A stretch of DNA of 64,000 bases from assembly GCF_016584105.1 (NCBI RefSeq), contig NZ_NRSM01000007.1:1-64000 (forward strand), read 5' to 3'. The notes under the pieces were generated by a model. It made no database searches. It was not told the origin of the DNA and was given only the letters and a program-made list of their open reading frames with translations. A program made the translations under genes and the position numbers. Of the stretch, positions 1 to 8,693 are shown in pieces. Within the stretch, counting starts at the first letter, position 1. The number at the start of each line of letters is the position of its first letter. This DNA is from Ectothiorhodospira shaposhnikovii (GTDB taxonomy: Bacteria; Pseudomonadota; Gammaproteobacteria; Ectothiorhodospirales; Ectothiorhodospiraceae).

Positions 1-129
1 GGTCCGCCAGCGCGAAACAAGGATCAATTGAAACAGAAAGCACTGTCTCATCTTCGCAAACTGCAAAAACTGCCCAAGCGGGTTGCGAGCTATTTCCGGG
101 CTGGATCCATTCAATATGCAGTAGTGTAG
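1..129 (+). CDS. C-terminal end of an unidentified protein (partial)
   Basis: Frame 1 is open from the window edge for 42 codons and ends in TAG at 127-129. The peptide is basic and leucine-rich (for example LSHLRKLQKLPKRVASYF), which looks like a genuine protein C-terminus rather than random translation, but no family can be named from so little. It precedes a plus-strand glycosyltransferase by about 280 bases and may belong to the same exopolysaccharide region. The 5' part lies outside the window. It could also be a chance open frame. Confidence 0.45.
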   Translation, partial: GPPARNKDQLKQKALSHLRKLQKLPKRVASYFRAGSIQYAVV

Positions 130-133
130 CTAT

Positions 134-249
134 TTGATTGCCGGGTTAATAACCCGGAAATCAAGCCTGTACGTGGGAGCAAATATAAGCAATCCATCAT
201 AATTAGAAAAACCCACATAAGCCAATCTACCTGACTGCCTGGCCAATAG
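134..249. repeat. 116-bp hairpin-bearing repeat, copy A
   Basis: This stretch contains a near-perfect inverted repeat at 141-157 (CCGGGTTA, one base, TAACCCGG). It shares a series of words in the same order with 21054-21169: AATAACCCGG-AATCAA-CCT, AATTAGAA, AAGCCAA and TGA-TGCCTGG. The outer words are themselves roughly complementary, so the whole unit could fold back. No open frame is supported here. Copy A sits upstream of a glycosyltransferase gene and copy B upstream of an ATP-grasp gene. It could be an old mobile or MITE-like relic, a transcription terminator, or a shared leader element. Confidence 0.5.
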
Positions 250-409
250 CAAAAAAGTGATTTAGGGGCAAACCAGCCCGGCAAATGTCATGCATTCATG
301 TAGCGCAGAATGCAACATCAGGTACAGGCTTCTACAAAAACCACATCTAGCAACTGGTGCATCGGCATCCAAATATGCAGACACAACACCACAAGCTATT
401 AACCGGACC

Positions 410-1417
410 ATGAGCATACCCATGCTATCAAAGCCCCCTGACATTGCCATCGTGATTCCCTTTTTCCAAAAGAAAAAGGGATTACTGCGACAGTGCGTGG
501 AATCAATTCTGTCTCAGGCTGGGGATCTGGATTTCCATATCATTATTGTCGATGACGGCTCGCCCATACCTGCTGACGGTGAGCTTGCCGGCCTGATCGA
601 TCATGTGGAGGGCCGAATCAATCTGATCAGGCAACCGAATGCCGGGCCAGGTGCGGCACGTAACACAGGCCTTGATCACGTGCCCGAAGGCACGCCTTTC
701 GTGACTTTCCTGGACTCTGACGACCAATGGACTGGCCCCTTTTTGGCCGACGCCATCCACATCTTGCGGCAAGGATATGACTTGTTTGTGGGCAACAGCG
801 CTCGTGCAGGCAAGACGGGAACCCGCTTTCAGTGGGACGCAGACCCCTATCTCAATCTGGCATCGGAGGAGCACGATCTGCTTGATGCGGATCGGCAGCT
901 TTATCGGTTCCGGGGTGACTTCTTTGACGTTCTGGTACGCCGCTCCAGCCTGATCAGCACCACCACCTTCGCCTACCGTTTCGAGGCTTTCCCGCATGTG
1001 CGGTTTGACCCAACCATCTATAATGGGCAGGACCGACTATTTAAGCTCATGCTGGGGCGGAATCTGCAAAATATTGCCTTTTCACCCAAAGTGTACGCCT
1101 TCGAGGGGGAAGGGCTAAACATTTTCGACAACTCCCAATGGGGATCCGAGGGCTCGGTAAGGCTTTCGGCCAGCTATATCCGACTGGCCCGCACTATACT
1201 CAACAACATTCGTCTTGACACAGAGCAGCATGCCTTCGTAGAGGGGCAATTAGCAGATGCGCGGCATGCACTAGTCGCCAATGTGCTGCACTTGGTCAGA
1301 CGCCGGTTGCCGGTAGACTGGAACCGCGTGATTGCGGTCTTTAGAGAAGATCCCATGTCTGCACTTCTTCTTCCGACACAGCTGTGGCGCATCCTGCTAA
1401 AGCAACGCCGGAACTGA
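410..1417 (+). CDS. Family 2 glycosyltransferase
   Basis: A GT-A fold inverting glycosyltransferase that would transfer a sugar from a nucleotide donor to a growing surface polysaccharide at the cytoplasmic membrane. From the ATG at 410 (335 aa) the N-terminus reads AIVIPFFQKK, followed by the donor-site IVDDGSP near residue 47 and the metal-binding FLDSDDQW near residue 100; the NAGPGAARNTG block between them is typical of the family. YNGQDRLFK later may fill the role of the catalytic ED motif. There is no membrane segment. The frame is open back to 290, but the residues before 410 do not resemble the family, so 410 or 422 is preferred; neither has a strong ribosome binding site. The asparagine-synthetase-like gene follows in the same direction. 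Acceptor and donor are unknown. Confidence 0.85.
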   Translation: MSIPMLSKPPDIAIVIPFFQKKKGLLRQCVESILSQAGDLDFHIIIVDDGSPIPADGELAGLIDHVEGRINLIRQPNAGPGAARNTGLDHVPEGTPFVTFLDSDDQWTGPFLADAIHILRQGYDLFVGNSARAGKTGTRFQWDADPYLNLASEEHDLLDADRQLYRFRGDFFDVLVRRSSLISTTTFAYRFEAFPHVRFDPTIYNGQDRLFKLMLGRNLQNIAFSPKVYAFEGEGLNIFDNSQWGSEGSVRLSASYIRLARTILNNIRLDTEQHAFVEGQLADARHALVANVLHLVRRRLPVDWNRVIAVFREDPMSALLLPTQLWRILLKQRRN

Positions 1418-1457
1418 CCCATCCGACCCTATGGAACATCGACAGGGGAAGCCTCCC

Positions 1458-3014
1458 ATGCACAGCGTTTCGCTGGAAACCCTATCCGCCCATGAACGAC
1501 CCTGGTTTTCCGCTCGCCTGCTCAAAGGGAAAGTCAGTGTAGCGGGTACCCATTCCTGCCAACTCGGCCACCGCCTGCAAAACACCAACGGCGCCTTGCC
1601 TGATGGCCTGTTCGTGGATTGGCACTGGGATGGCGAAACCTTGGCGGTACGAAATGACCGATATGGCATCTATCCCCTGTTCTACGCTTGTTACGGGGGG
1701 GAGATCCGCATCTCTCCCTGCATACTGCACGTACTACAAGGGGACTTTCCCAAGACAATTAATGAGCCAGGACTGGCCATCTTTTTACGCCTGGGGTTTT
1801 TCATACGGGAAGACACCCCCTTCGAACATATCCAGGTTCTGCCACCTGGCAGCGAGCTACGTTGGCAAAACGGATTACTGAGCCTGCAAAGAGGGTCCAG
1901 GGCCGCACCGCTACCCGCCACCCCGGCAAATTCATTCGATGAGGCGGTAGAGGCGTATGCGGCGCTGTTTCGCAAAGCCATCGAACGCCGGGCACCCACC
2001 GGTTCCGATTTCACGGTACCCATCAGCGGGGGCCGGGATTCCAGACATATCCTCTTCGAACTCCTCCGGCAAGGCCATAAACCGAGCCTGACCGTGACGG
2101 TTCGATCCCGGCCACCGTCAGCCAACGAAGACATCCGAATCGCACGCATACTGGCGCGGGAACTGGATCTGCGTCACGAGGAGATCGATCGACCACCATC
2201 ATATTTTAAGGCCAATCTTAAGGACATCGAACTCACCCACTTCTGCGGCAGCGGCCATACTTGGCTGCTACCGGTGTCGGCCTATCTAAAAGGTAGGACA
2301 CACACCCTTTACGATGGATTAGCCGGCAGCGTCATCTCCGGCGGATTCCAGGTAAATCAGGCAAAGCTCGACTTGGTCAGGTCAGGAAATACGCGTGATC
2401 TGGCCACTTACCTGCTGCGCGAGAATCGAATCGAACCGTTCCTGACTGCCACCCTGAGCCCCATAATGGCCAAACGCATGGATGAGGGTCTGGCCATTGA
2501 ACAACTTGCGGAGGAGCTGGAAACCCACATGGATGCCCACCATCCACTGGTTTCCTACATCTTCTGGAACCGAACCCGACGGTGTATCAGCCTCATTCCA
2601 TTTTCAATACTCGGCCATGTGGAACAGGTATTCTGCCCCTACCTGGATCACGACGTGTTCAACTTCCTGATGAATCTTGATGCCGAACACTCCTTGGGCA
2701 ACGCCCTGCATGACGAAACCATTCGCAGAACCTACCCCGAGTACGCCCACCTGCCCTTCGAAGACCACGAAGCCCCGCTAGACAAAGGTAAAGATTACAG
2801 TGGATATTACCGGCGGTCCGTCCTTGAGTTCATGAGGTATTTCCTCCGCCATCCAGCAAAGGCGCGCTCAAGGATGATTCGGTCAGAACGTATCATGCTG
2901 ATGTTGGCAAGGGATCTTTTCAAGCCTCACTGCGAACAGGCCTGGTATTTGCAGCCCAGCCTTTTCATGCTTGAACTGGAACGCGTGGCCAGTCAAGCTG
3001 GAGACATTGAGTAA
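1458..3014 (+). CDS. Asparagine-synthetase-like protein without glutaminase Cys2
   Basis: The C-terminal half is an asparagine-synthase-type PP-loop ATP pyrophosphatase: PISGGRDSRH near residue 190 binds ATP. The N-terminal half is a degenerate class II amidotransferase fold; NDRYGIYPLFY matches the family's RDRLGIKPLYY strand, but there is no Met-Cys at the start, so glutamine hydrolysis is not expected. Proteins of this kind adenylate a carboxylate and transfer an amine in surface-sugar or peptide modification. The start at 1458 has AGGGGA about nine bases upstream; ATG 1431 lacks this. The 3' end overlaps the opposite-strand gene by 50 bases. It is one of three asparagine-synthetase relatives in the EPS region. 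The substrate is unknown. Confidence 0.8.
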   Translation: MHSVSLETLSAHERPWFSARLLKGKVSVAGTHSCQLGHRLQNTNGALPDGLFVDWHWDGETLAVRNDRYGIYPLFYACYGGEIRISPCILHVLQGDFPKTINEPGLAIFLRLGFFIREDTPFEHIQVLPPGSELRWQNGLLSLQRGSRAAPLPATPANSFDEAVEAYAALFRKAIERRAPTGSDFTVPISGGRDSRHILFELLRQGHKPSLTVTVRSRPPSANEDIRIARILARELDLRHEEIDRPPSYFKANLKDIELTHFCGSGHTWLLPVSAYLKGRTHTLYDGLAGSVISGGFQVNQAKLDLVRSGNTRDLATYLLRENRIEPFLTATLSPIMAKRMDEGLAIEQLAEELETHMDAHHPLVSYIFWNRTRRCISLIPFSILGHVEQVFCPYLDHDVFNFLMNLDAEHSLGNALHDETIRRTYPEYAHLPFEDHEAPLDKGKDYSGYYRRSVLEFMRYFLRHPAKARSRMIRSERIMLMLARDLFKPHCEQAWYLQPSLFMLELERVASQAGDIE

Positions 3015-4839
3015 AACATTGCCCTGAAGCCAACTCAAACGAAGGCAGGCAATATCCACTCGCATCGGCCAAAGCACCGTCCTGCTGCCCTGTAAGCCAG
3101 TCAGTCGACTCATATCCCTGACCTTGTAGATGAGGCCGCCCCCCCCCGGCAAGATGCCAGCGCCGGTGTATCGGCAGGGAATTGCTCACCAAGGCATGAC
3201 CACATGGGTTCAAAAGGCGAACCGACTTCACACCCTCATCAAGCTCCAGTTTCAGAGCAGTGGTGATTCGGGGCCGATACAGATCAATCGTCAGTGTCAT
3301 GGTGGATCTGATTGGCTTCATCGGCTCTCGGCGCAGGGCGGCCCTTCTTCCCCAGGCACCACCCAGCACACGCCAATCCAGCGCCTCGATCAGTCGTACA
3401 CCAAATTTCGAGGAGGAATGCTTCAGCAGGGGTCGTGGCCATCCGGTGAACACCAGAGTGATTTGATCCTCCCCCTGTTCTTGCAACTCGCACTGCCAAT
3501 CCGTCAACCCCCAGATTCCCCGGTCTGTTGCCAGCACCGTCACCCAGCCTGCCAGTGCTGGATTTTTCAGCAGTGACTCCAGTGACAATCTGACGGGTGG
3601 AGGGCATATCGGATGCCCCAGCCAGGCTGCATAAAATGGCAGGGCACCAGCATAGCGCAATTCGACTTCCTCTCGCGCAAAAGCTTGAGGCGCCTGCCCG
3701 GTGGTAGAGACCATGACCAGGAAACCGTCATTCGTTCCTACTCGCATGATGCCCGCCCGTGAGTCATGCATCACCATAGGCAACGATGTCTGATTCAGGA
3801 TCTCGCAAGGAAGCCACGGGTCGGGCATTTCCGTTCGCCGCCAGCGAGCCCAGGCCAGCAGTCCCGCTGTCCAGGCGTTATAGACGGACAGATGCATGTA
3901 ACTATCCCAACCGCTTCGATCTTCAGCCGCCGGGTTAAGCCGGAGAAAACCATCGCTGCGCCGCTGGTGACGCCAGCGATGCAACATGCCTCTCAACATG
4001 CGATACCCCACCGTCTCCTGATTCACCTTTTCTTCTGGGTCGGCGTATCCCATCAGCACCAGACAGGCAACCAGGCAGGCATCGCCAAACAGGGCATGGG
4101 TACTGCGGCCAAGCCCCCCCACATGCCCGCCACCGTCCCAACACATCATGGTCCATGTCAGCATCCGCTCCATCCGTTGCGCCCATGCCGGTTCACCAGT
4201 ATGCAGGCTGGCCAAAGTCGTGAGCAGGAGCGCCTTGGAATGATAGGCGACAGGCGTGGCCAATTGGCCGGCTCTTTCGGGATGCCGGGGATAATCAATA
4301 AATCCTCCCCCTGACGTGAGCCACTGGTCCAGTTGGAGAAGGCTGCGCTCTGAAAGGCGGCGTGCCGTGACGCTGCCGGGATCGGTTTCCAGTAATTCAC
4401 ATACTTGCGCCAGCAGGGTCCAGTTGTTGGAAGGATAATGGCTCTGCAGTTTGCAACGGGTAATCTCCTTCATGACAAGCTCAAAAACAGGATCCGTCGC
4501 ATCCAGGGTTCTGGACAACAAGAGCAGCACGAGACGATTGAACGGAGCGTGATCCAGCAATTCGGCGGGTGTGGCGCAACGGGCCTGGAAAGGAATTTTC
4601 CATAGAGCGTCGCAAGGGTTACGCAACAGTTTCAACGCCAGCGCCGTTGCCGTCTGCCCGTAGTGATCCGGCGGTGTCGCCTGCCCGATCAATGGGTCCA
4701 TCAAGCCCAGATCAGCGTCCAGTTGCGCGGCTAAAGCCTTGCGGAACCCGACCAGGCAATCATCCAGCACTGCCTTGTTGTCCATCGTCAGTGGGGATAT
4801 CGGGGAACGTAGATTAGCGCCGGTGTGCATGCCCATCAT
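2965..4839 (-). CDS. Putative alpha-toroid polysaccharide-active protein
   Basis: A protein of about 620 residues with no signal peptide. The first two thirds are rich in helices with Trp/Gly-rich turns (for example CWDGGGHVGGLGRS and GWDSYMHLSVYNAW); the last third has alternating strands. This helical-toroid plus beta-sandwich layout is common in heparinase-type lyases and related glycosidases, so a role in cutting or editing the exopolysaccharide is plausible, but I do not recognise a specific family or catalytic residues. The start is uncertain: ATGs at 4839, 4836, 4830 and 4785 are all in frame, the first three overlapping the end of the upstream ligase gene. It is the last gene of the minus-strand EPS block and overlaps the convergent gene's 3' end. 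Confidence 0.6.
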   Translation of the reverse strand: MMGMHTGANLRSPISPLTMDNKAVLDDCLVGFRKALAAQLDADLGLMDPLIGQATPPDHYGQTATALALKLLRNPCDALWKIPFQARCATPAELLDHAPFNRLVLLLLSRTLDATDPVFELVMKEITRCKLQSHYPSNNWTLLAQVCELLETDPGSVTARRLSERSLLQLDQWLTSGGGFIDYPRHPERAGQLATPVAYHSKALLLTTLASLHTGEPAWAQRMERMLTWTMMCWDGGGHVGGLGRSTHALFGDACLVACLVLMGYADPEEKVNQETVGYRMLRGMLHRWRHQRRSDGFLRLNPAAEDRSGWDSYMHLSVYNAWTAGLLAWARWRRTEMPDPWLPCEILNQTSLPMVMHDSRAGIMRVGTNDGFLVMVSTTGQAPQAFAREEVELRYAGALPFYAAWLGHPICPPPVRLSLESLLKNPALAGWVTVLATDRGIWGLTDWQCELQEQGEDQITLVFTGWPRPLLKHSSSKFGVRLIEALDWRVLGGAWGRRAALRREPMKPIRSTMTLTIDLYRPRITTALKLELDEGVKSVRLLNPCGHALVSNSLPIHRRWHLAGGGRPHLQGQGYESTDWLTGQQDGALADASGYCLPSFELASGQCFTQCLQLDWPRVPVQA

Positions 4840-6220
4840 CCCTGACCGGAGCGGCAACAAAATCAGGGAACCTTATTCGTGAACCAGAGGACGGATCAGC
4901 AATAACACGCGCCACCCCGCCAGTGGCACCGAGTGACTCATCCAGCTCCCTGCGCATGATGATCGCCAATGCCACAAAAGCATAAAGAAGGTTGAAATAA
5001 GCTACATCCAGGAATGCACCGGCCACCAGGTACCCGACCAGCCCCACCTGGATAGCCCAAGCATATTCAGCCAGCCAGAGGTTGCCTGCATCTTGGACCG
5101 CACGCCGTCGGATACGGTTCAGAGTCATGAAAGTAAAGCCCACCAGCAGCAGAAAGACCGCCACCCCCCCGAATCCGTGAGCTCCCATCAACCCGAAATA
5201 GATACTGTGTGGTGACAGAACATGTCCCCATGTCCCCTCGAAATTGGCATAGCTAACCCACCAGTCATAGTCCATCCAGGTATTTCTGAAACCCATGCCT
5301 GTCAACGGGCGCTCCATTGCCATGTTCCAGTTGACCCCCCAAGCCTGGATGCGTTGCATCGCAGACTGATCCTCTTCATAGGTTTGAATGGTCTGCCAGC
5401 GCTCCACCAAGCGATCGGGCGCCGTGATACCCACCACGGATATCAAAATAAACGCCATGGCCACCAAAAACCACTTGTGCCTCATACGCAAGAAAATGAA
5501 TGGGGCAACAGCCAGCAGCCCTACCAATGCCCCTCTGGAGTACGTTGCAAGAATGGCAATGACCGTCAGCCAGAATGCGCCATAAGCACCCCAACCAATG
5601 GGCCGGGCAAATCGATTGAGAGAAGGCCAAGGCCACTGCACCCAGCCTTGATGAAACATGCGTGCGGTAGCCAGGATCAGTGGCAACACCATGATCATGG
5701 CCAGACCAATGTAGTTGTTGCCCGAAAGAAAGGAACGCGGCGGACCCAGCACCATGTGAGCTCCACCGGTCATGACGGCAAACAGGCCACCCTTGATACC
5801 GTAGAATCCTATGGAAAAAGTGATCACCAACAGCACCGCGAGGATACGTTGCGGACCATGAATCAGCATGGGCGTGACAAAAGTGATCAGCAGGATTTTC
5901 ATGAAGTGCAACCAGAAATCCCAGGCTTCGTGCGGCACGACGCCCAGCGCGCTGGTCATGGCAAAGTAACCAGCCAGCACGAACATCATGATCATTTCCC
6001 GTGTCATGGGCATGGGACGGCGATCACGGGCGAGAAACAGGGCCACCAGGGTGGTCAAGCCAATGACAGTCGCGATCGGAAAAGATCGCATGAACCCCCA
6101 GGTCAGGGCATGGGGCGCCATCAGGCCCACCCAGAACCAGGCCACGATGCCTGTCCAGGGACGCATAAGGATGATGGGGATCAACCCCGCCAATATCGCA
6201 AGGAGGGCAAGATCGCGCAT
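4814..6220 (-). CDS. O-antigen-ligase-like protein, exosortase A-associated (TIGR03097 type)
   Basis: A 468-residue polytopic inner-membrane protein with about ten hydrophobic segments. It carries Wzy_C/O-antigen-ligase hallmarks: SFLSGNNYIGLAMIMVLPL near residue 163, TYSRGALVG at 226-234, a periplasmic loop (residues 270-335) rich in Trp/Tyr, and HSIYFGLMGAHG near 338. Members linked to exosortase A are thought to polymerise or ligate glycans, possibly onto proteins, on the periplasmic face. The start codon abuts the stop of the upstream TPR gene, and the downstream toroid gene begins before this gene ends, so co-transcription is likely. The assignment to the exosortase-associated branch rests on overall pattern and context; polymerase (Wzy) and ligase roles cannot be separated by sequence. 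Confidence 0.88.
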   Translation of the reverse strand: MRDLALLAILAGLIPIILMRPWTGIVAWFWVGLMAPHALTWGFMRSFPIATVIGLTTLVALFLARDRRPMPMTREMIMMFVLAGYFAMTSALGVVPHEAWDFWLHFMKILLITFVTPMLIHGPQRILAVLLVITFSIGFYGIKGGLFAVMTGGAHMVLGPPRSFLSGNNYIGLAMIMVLPLILATARMFHQGWVQWPWPSLNRFARPIGWGAYGAFWLTVIAILATYSRGALVGLLAVAPFIFLRMRHKWFLVAMAFILISVVGITAPDRLVERWQTIQTYEEDQSAMQRIQAWGVNWNMAMERPLTGMGFRNTWMDYDWWVSYANFEGTWGHVLSPHSIYFGLMGAHGFGGVAVFLLLVGFTFMTLNRIRRRAVQDAGNLWLAEYAWAIQVGLVGYLVAGAFLDVAYFNLLYAFVALAIIMRRELDESLGATGGVARVIADPSSGSRIRFPDFVAAPVRDDGHAHRR

Positions 6221-6910
6221 TCAGGGCGTACTTTGACGCAGAGGATGACCCGCTCGTCTGAGCATGTCTCTAAGACCCGGTAACGGATACCCGGCGGCAT
6301 AGGCCTTTTCAGCCTGCTCTCTGGCCGCTTCATAGTCTCCCAACCGGAACAGCGCCAAGCCCAGGTTATAACTGACCTCCGCATGTTCAGGCTCCATGAT
6401 CACGGCCTCCATCAAGGCTGCGCGGGCCTGCTGATTTCTGCCAAGGCGCTGAAAATGCAAACCCTGAATCAGCCTGACGGCCGGATCCTCCGGAGCAAAA
6501 CGGATGGCTCGATCAAAGTAGCATTCCAAGGTATAACGCGCCCCTCTGGGCTGCGGCATCCCTTCCCGCACGGCCAACCGTGACATGGCATCCAGAGCGG
6601 TGTGATGATTGGGGAACCACATCAACACATAATTCAGGTCATGGCCGATCAGGTTGCTTGTCTGACCCCGCCGCAGATTTTGAACATCAGCGTTAAAATG
6701 ATGCCTCTCCACGATACCCAAATGATGCACTGCAGAGCGTTCGCCGCTGCGATAATCAAAGGGGCCATACCCTTCCTGCCGCTCCAGTGATCCACACAAA
6801 CCCGCCGACTGCGCCACCGACGTCGCCGGCATGATCAATGACGCCAAGAGCAGCGCAAAAATGCACAAATCCTTTCTTGGTCTGAGCACTGGAAAAGTCT
6901 TTGAAATCAT
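6221..6910 (-). CDS. Secreted TPR-repeat protein
   Basis: 229 residues beginning with a basic stretch and hydrophobic core (FALLLASLIMPAT) ending near AQS at residues 33-35, so probably exported to the periplasm. Residues about 120-215 contain two or three tetratricopeptide repeats, including AEVSYNLGLALFRLGDYEAA. TPR proteins usually act as scaffolds for envelope complexes. The gene stops directly against the start of the O-ligase gene, suggesting translational coupling and a joint function in glycan polymerisation or transfer. Two Cys residues near the mature N-terminus are not in a lipobox. Its partner is unknown; many XrtA loci contain TPR proteins, but I do not assign this to a named one. 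Confidence 0.8.
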   Translation of the reverse strand: MISKTFPVLRPRKDLCIFALLLASLIMPATSVAQSAGLCGSLERQEGYGPFDYRSGERSAVHHLGIVERHHFNADVQNLRRGQTSNLIGHDLNYVLMWFPNHHTALDAMSRLAVREGMPQPRGARYTLECYFDRAIRFAPEDPAVRLIQGLHFQRLGRNQQARAALMEAVIMEPEHAEVSYNLGLALFRLGDYEAAREQAEKAYAAGYPLPGLRDMLRRAGHPLRQSTP

Positions 6911-6981
6911 GACACCTCCCTTACCATAACTTTAGCAAGGCCAGGGAAACACTGAACAGGCCCTCTGCCGCCCCCTCGCAA

Positions 6982-7025
6982 AGGCGGGAGCCCAGAATTT
7001 CCAGTCTATGGCCAGACTCCCGCCT
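6982..7025. repeat. REP-like hairpin in intergenic region
   Basis: Arms AGGCGGGAG (6982-6990) and CTCCCGCCT (7017-7025) are perfectly complementary over nine bases, with a smaller inverted repeat AGTCT/AGACT inside. It lies between the GNAT and TPR genes, both minus strand, so it could terminate or attenuate transcription or protect mRNA. The word GCGGGAGCCCAG is also present, as its reverse complement, in the hairpin after the DAHP synthase gene, so it is probably a dispersed genomic repeat. Confidence 0.55.
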
Positions 7026-7067
7026 GAGCGGAAATGCCTTACTCAGAACATCCCTGGAGATATCGAA

Positions 7068-7775
7068 CTAGACGGAACATTCCACGGCTACCAAAGGCAC
7101 CGAGTCACGACCAAAATTGAAATGTATACGGGATGAATGACTCGATATCATGCACTGCCATTGCCCCAGACAAATGAATAGACAGCTTCCAACCGCACGC
7201 GCCCCCATTCTCTGATGAGATGTGATGGAGACCGGATTGAAGGCGGAAATCCTGCTGCAGGAATATTTCACGCCCTCACTGGTCAGAATCTGTCCGGCAC
7301 TCTGCCAGAGCTTGAGAAATACCGGTGACAGCCGACATGCCGGTTCCACATAAACATCATAGTCCCACACCGCGCTTTGCACAGGCAATGGCCGAAACCG
7401 GCAACGCACCTCGTCTTCCAGATAATCTCCTTTCTGAAACCACAAAAATCCGGCAAACCGTTCATTGATGGTGGCGACAAGGCAACGCCCTCCTCGCTCA
7501 AAGCGACAAGCAATAACAGCCGGATCACGGGCGGACAACTGAAACAACGGAAGATCGCTTGGCAGAACCTCGCGCACCTGGATCTTGCCGCCACGACGAC
7601 AAGGCAACAGTGGCTTATCAGTCACAGGCTGAACCATCAGATGATATTTGACGATACGCAGCCATGATCCCGTCAACTTGCCGCAGGCCGATGCCAGCAA
7701 GCTCAGCAGCCCATCGGCCCAGCCCAGTAACCGGATCCGCTCCTTGAGTCGGCTGAACAAAGGCTCCAGGATCAT
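7068..7775 (-). CDS. GNAT-like acyltransferase of the exosortase A locus
   Basis: 235 residues. Residues about 65-215 have the spacing of a GNAT fold: an opening IQVREVLPSDLPLF, a central strand CLVATINERFAGFLWF, and a DYDVYVEPACR strand near residue 142 followed by a helix. The N-terminal 60 residues are a basic helical extension. Genes of this kind lie beside the ACP and hydrolase genes of exosortase A EPS clusters, where they may move an acyl group from the ACP onto a sugar or amino-sugar. No clear acetyl-CoA pyrophosphate loop (Q/RxxGxG/A) can be pointed to, so the donor may not be CoA. The next upstream gene on this strand, hydrolase 1, ends 37 bases away, so an operon with the ACP is likely. 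Confidence 0.65.
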   Translation of the reverse strand: MILEPLFSRLKERIRLLGWADGLLSLLASACGKLTGSWLRIVKYHLMVQPVTDKPLLPCRRGGKIQVREVLPSDLPLFQLSARDPAVIACRFERGGRCLVATINERFAGFLWFQKGDYLEDEVRCRFRPLPVQSAVWDYDVYVEPACRLSPVFLKLWQSAGQILTSEGVKYSCSRISAFNPVSITSHQRMGARAVGSCLFICLGQWQCMISSHSSRIHFNFGRDSVPLVAVECSV

Positions 7776-7811
7776 GATCGTCCGCGCTCCGCCTGATGCA
7801 TGGAGATACCC

Positions 7812-8693
7812 TTACTCAATAGCCTGCAACCAGTCCAGCGACCATTGGGTCACCTGATCCCGCCATACCCGACGAGAGAAAGTGTGATTCGCATCACATA
7901 ATTCCCTCACGGTTACCCGTGTCTCGTCAAGCAATTTCCGCCATGAGATCGATTGCCGGATACAGCCCCGGAATTCCTCCGCCGTCAGATCATCACCGCT
8001 CAGAATAAGTAGAATGGGCCCGGAGAAGCGCCGCCAGCCTTCCGCCATGCGTTCAGGCAACGGTTTTCCCGGGTCAATTTCCCACTGGGCATTGGGCATG
8101 TCTGTGCCCTCCTCCCCGGATTGAACACATTGTCGCCGCAGGGCGCGGCGGGCCATGCCCACCAGGGAGCGCACGGAGGACAGGGGATTGATGCGCCCCC
8201 CCATCAGTTCGGACCAGAACTCCCGGCCCAGCAAGCGTTTGAGGTAATACTGCCGGAGATAGGCGCGGGCCAACCCCTCCTCAGTACGTACCCAGGGGTT
8301 GAGGAGAACCAGCCCGGTAATGCGAGGGTCTCGCCAGGCATTGAGCAGGGCGGCGGAGGCCGCATCGCACAGCCCCCAGATGACCACACTTTCCAGGCCG
8401 GGGCTACGATTCATGAAGGTGTCTGTCGCAGCCAGAAGGTCCTGGGATATGTCCTCGAAGCTGCGCTGGGGACCTCCGGAATCCCCCATACCCCGATAAT
8501 CAAAGCGCATTACTGGTATGCCGGCCTCGGCAAGGTGACGCGCCAAGAGCAGGAACTGACGGTGGCTGCCCACCCGATATTGAGGGCCGCCGACCACGAT
8601 GAGCACACCCCGCCGGGCCTCGGGATTGCCCGGGTGCATGATGCCCACCAAGGGGGTCTCACCCACGTGAAAGATGAAGGCCTCGGTGGTCAT
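7812..8693 (-). CDS. Exosortase A-associated alpha/beta-hydrolase 1 (TIGR03100 type)
   Basis: 293-residue alpha/beta-hydrolase. The oxyanion-side strand VVGGPQYRVGSHRQF, the block MRFDYRGMGDSGG (residues 62-74) and the nucleophile elbow WGLCDAAS (106-113) are visible. The usual Ser of G-x-S-x-G is Cys109 here, as is typical of this exosortase-linked family, so a thioesterase or acyl-transfer reaction with a Cys nucleophile is plausible. A late ANHTF motif provides the likely catalytic His. The start overlaps the stop of hydrolase 2 by ATGA. Together with the ACP and GNAT genes it probably processes an acyl group destined for the polysaccharide. The actual substrate is unknown. Confidence 0.85.
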   Translation of the reverse strand: MTTEAFIFHVGETPLVGIMHPGNPEARRGVLIVVGGPQYRVGSHRQFLLLARHLAEAGIPVMRFDYRGMGDSGGPQRSFEDISQDLLAATDTFMNRSPGLESVVIWGLCDAASAALLNAWRDPRITGLVLLNPWVRTEEGLARAYLRQYYLKRLLGREFWSELMGGRINPLSSVRSLVGMARRALRRQCVQSGEEGTDMPNAQWEIDPGKPLPERMAEGWRRFSGPILLILSGDDLTAEEFRGCIRQSISWRKLLDETRVTVRELCDANHTFSRRVWRDQVTQWSLDWLQAIE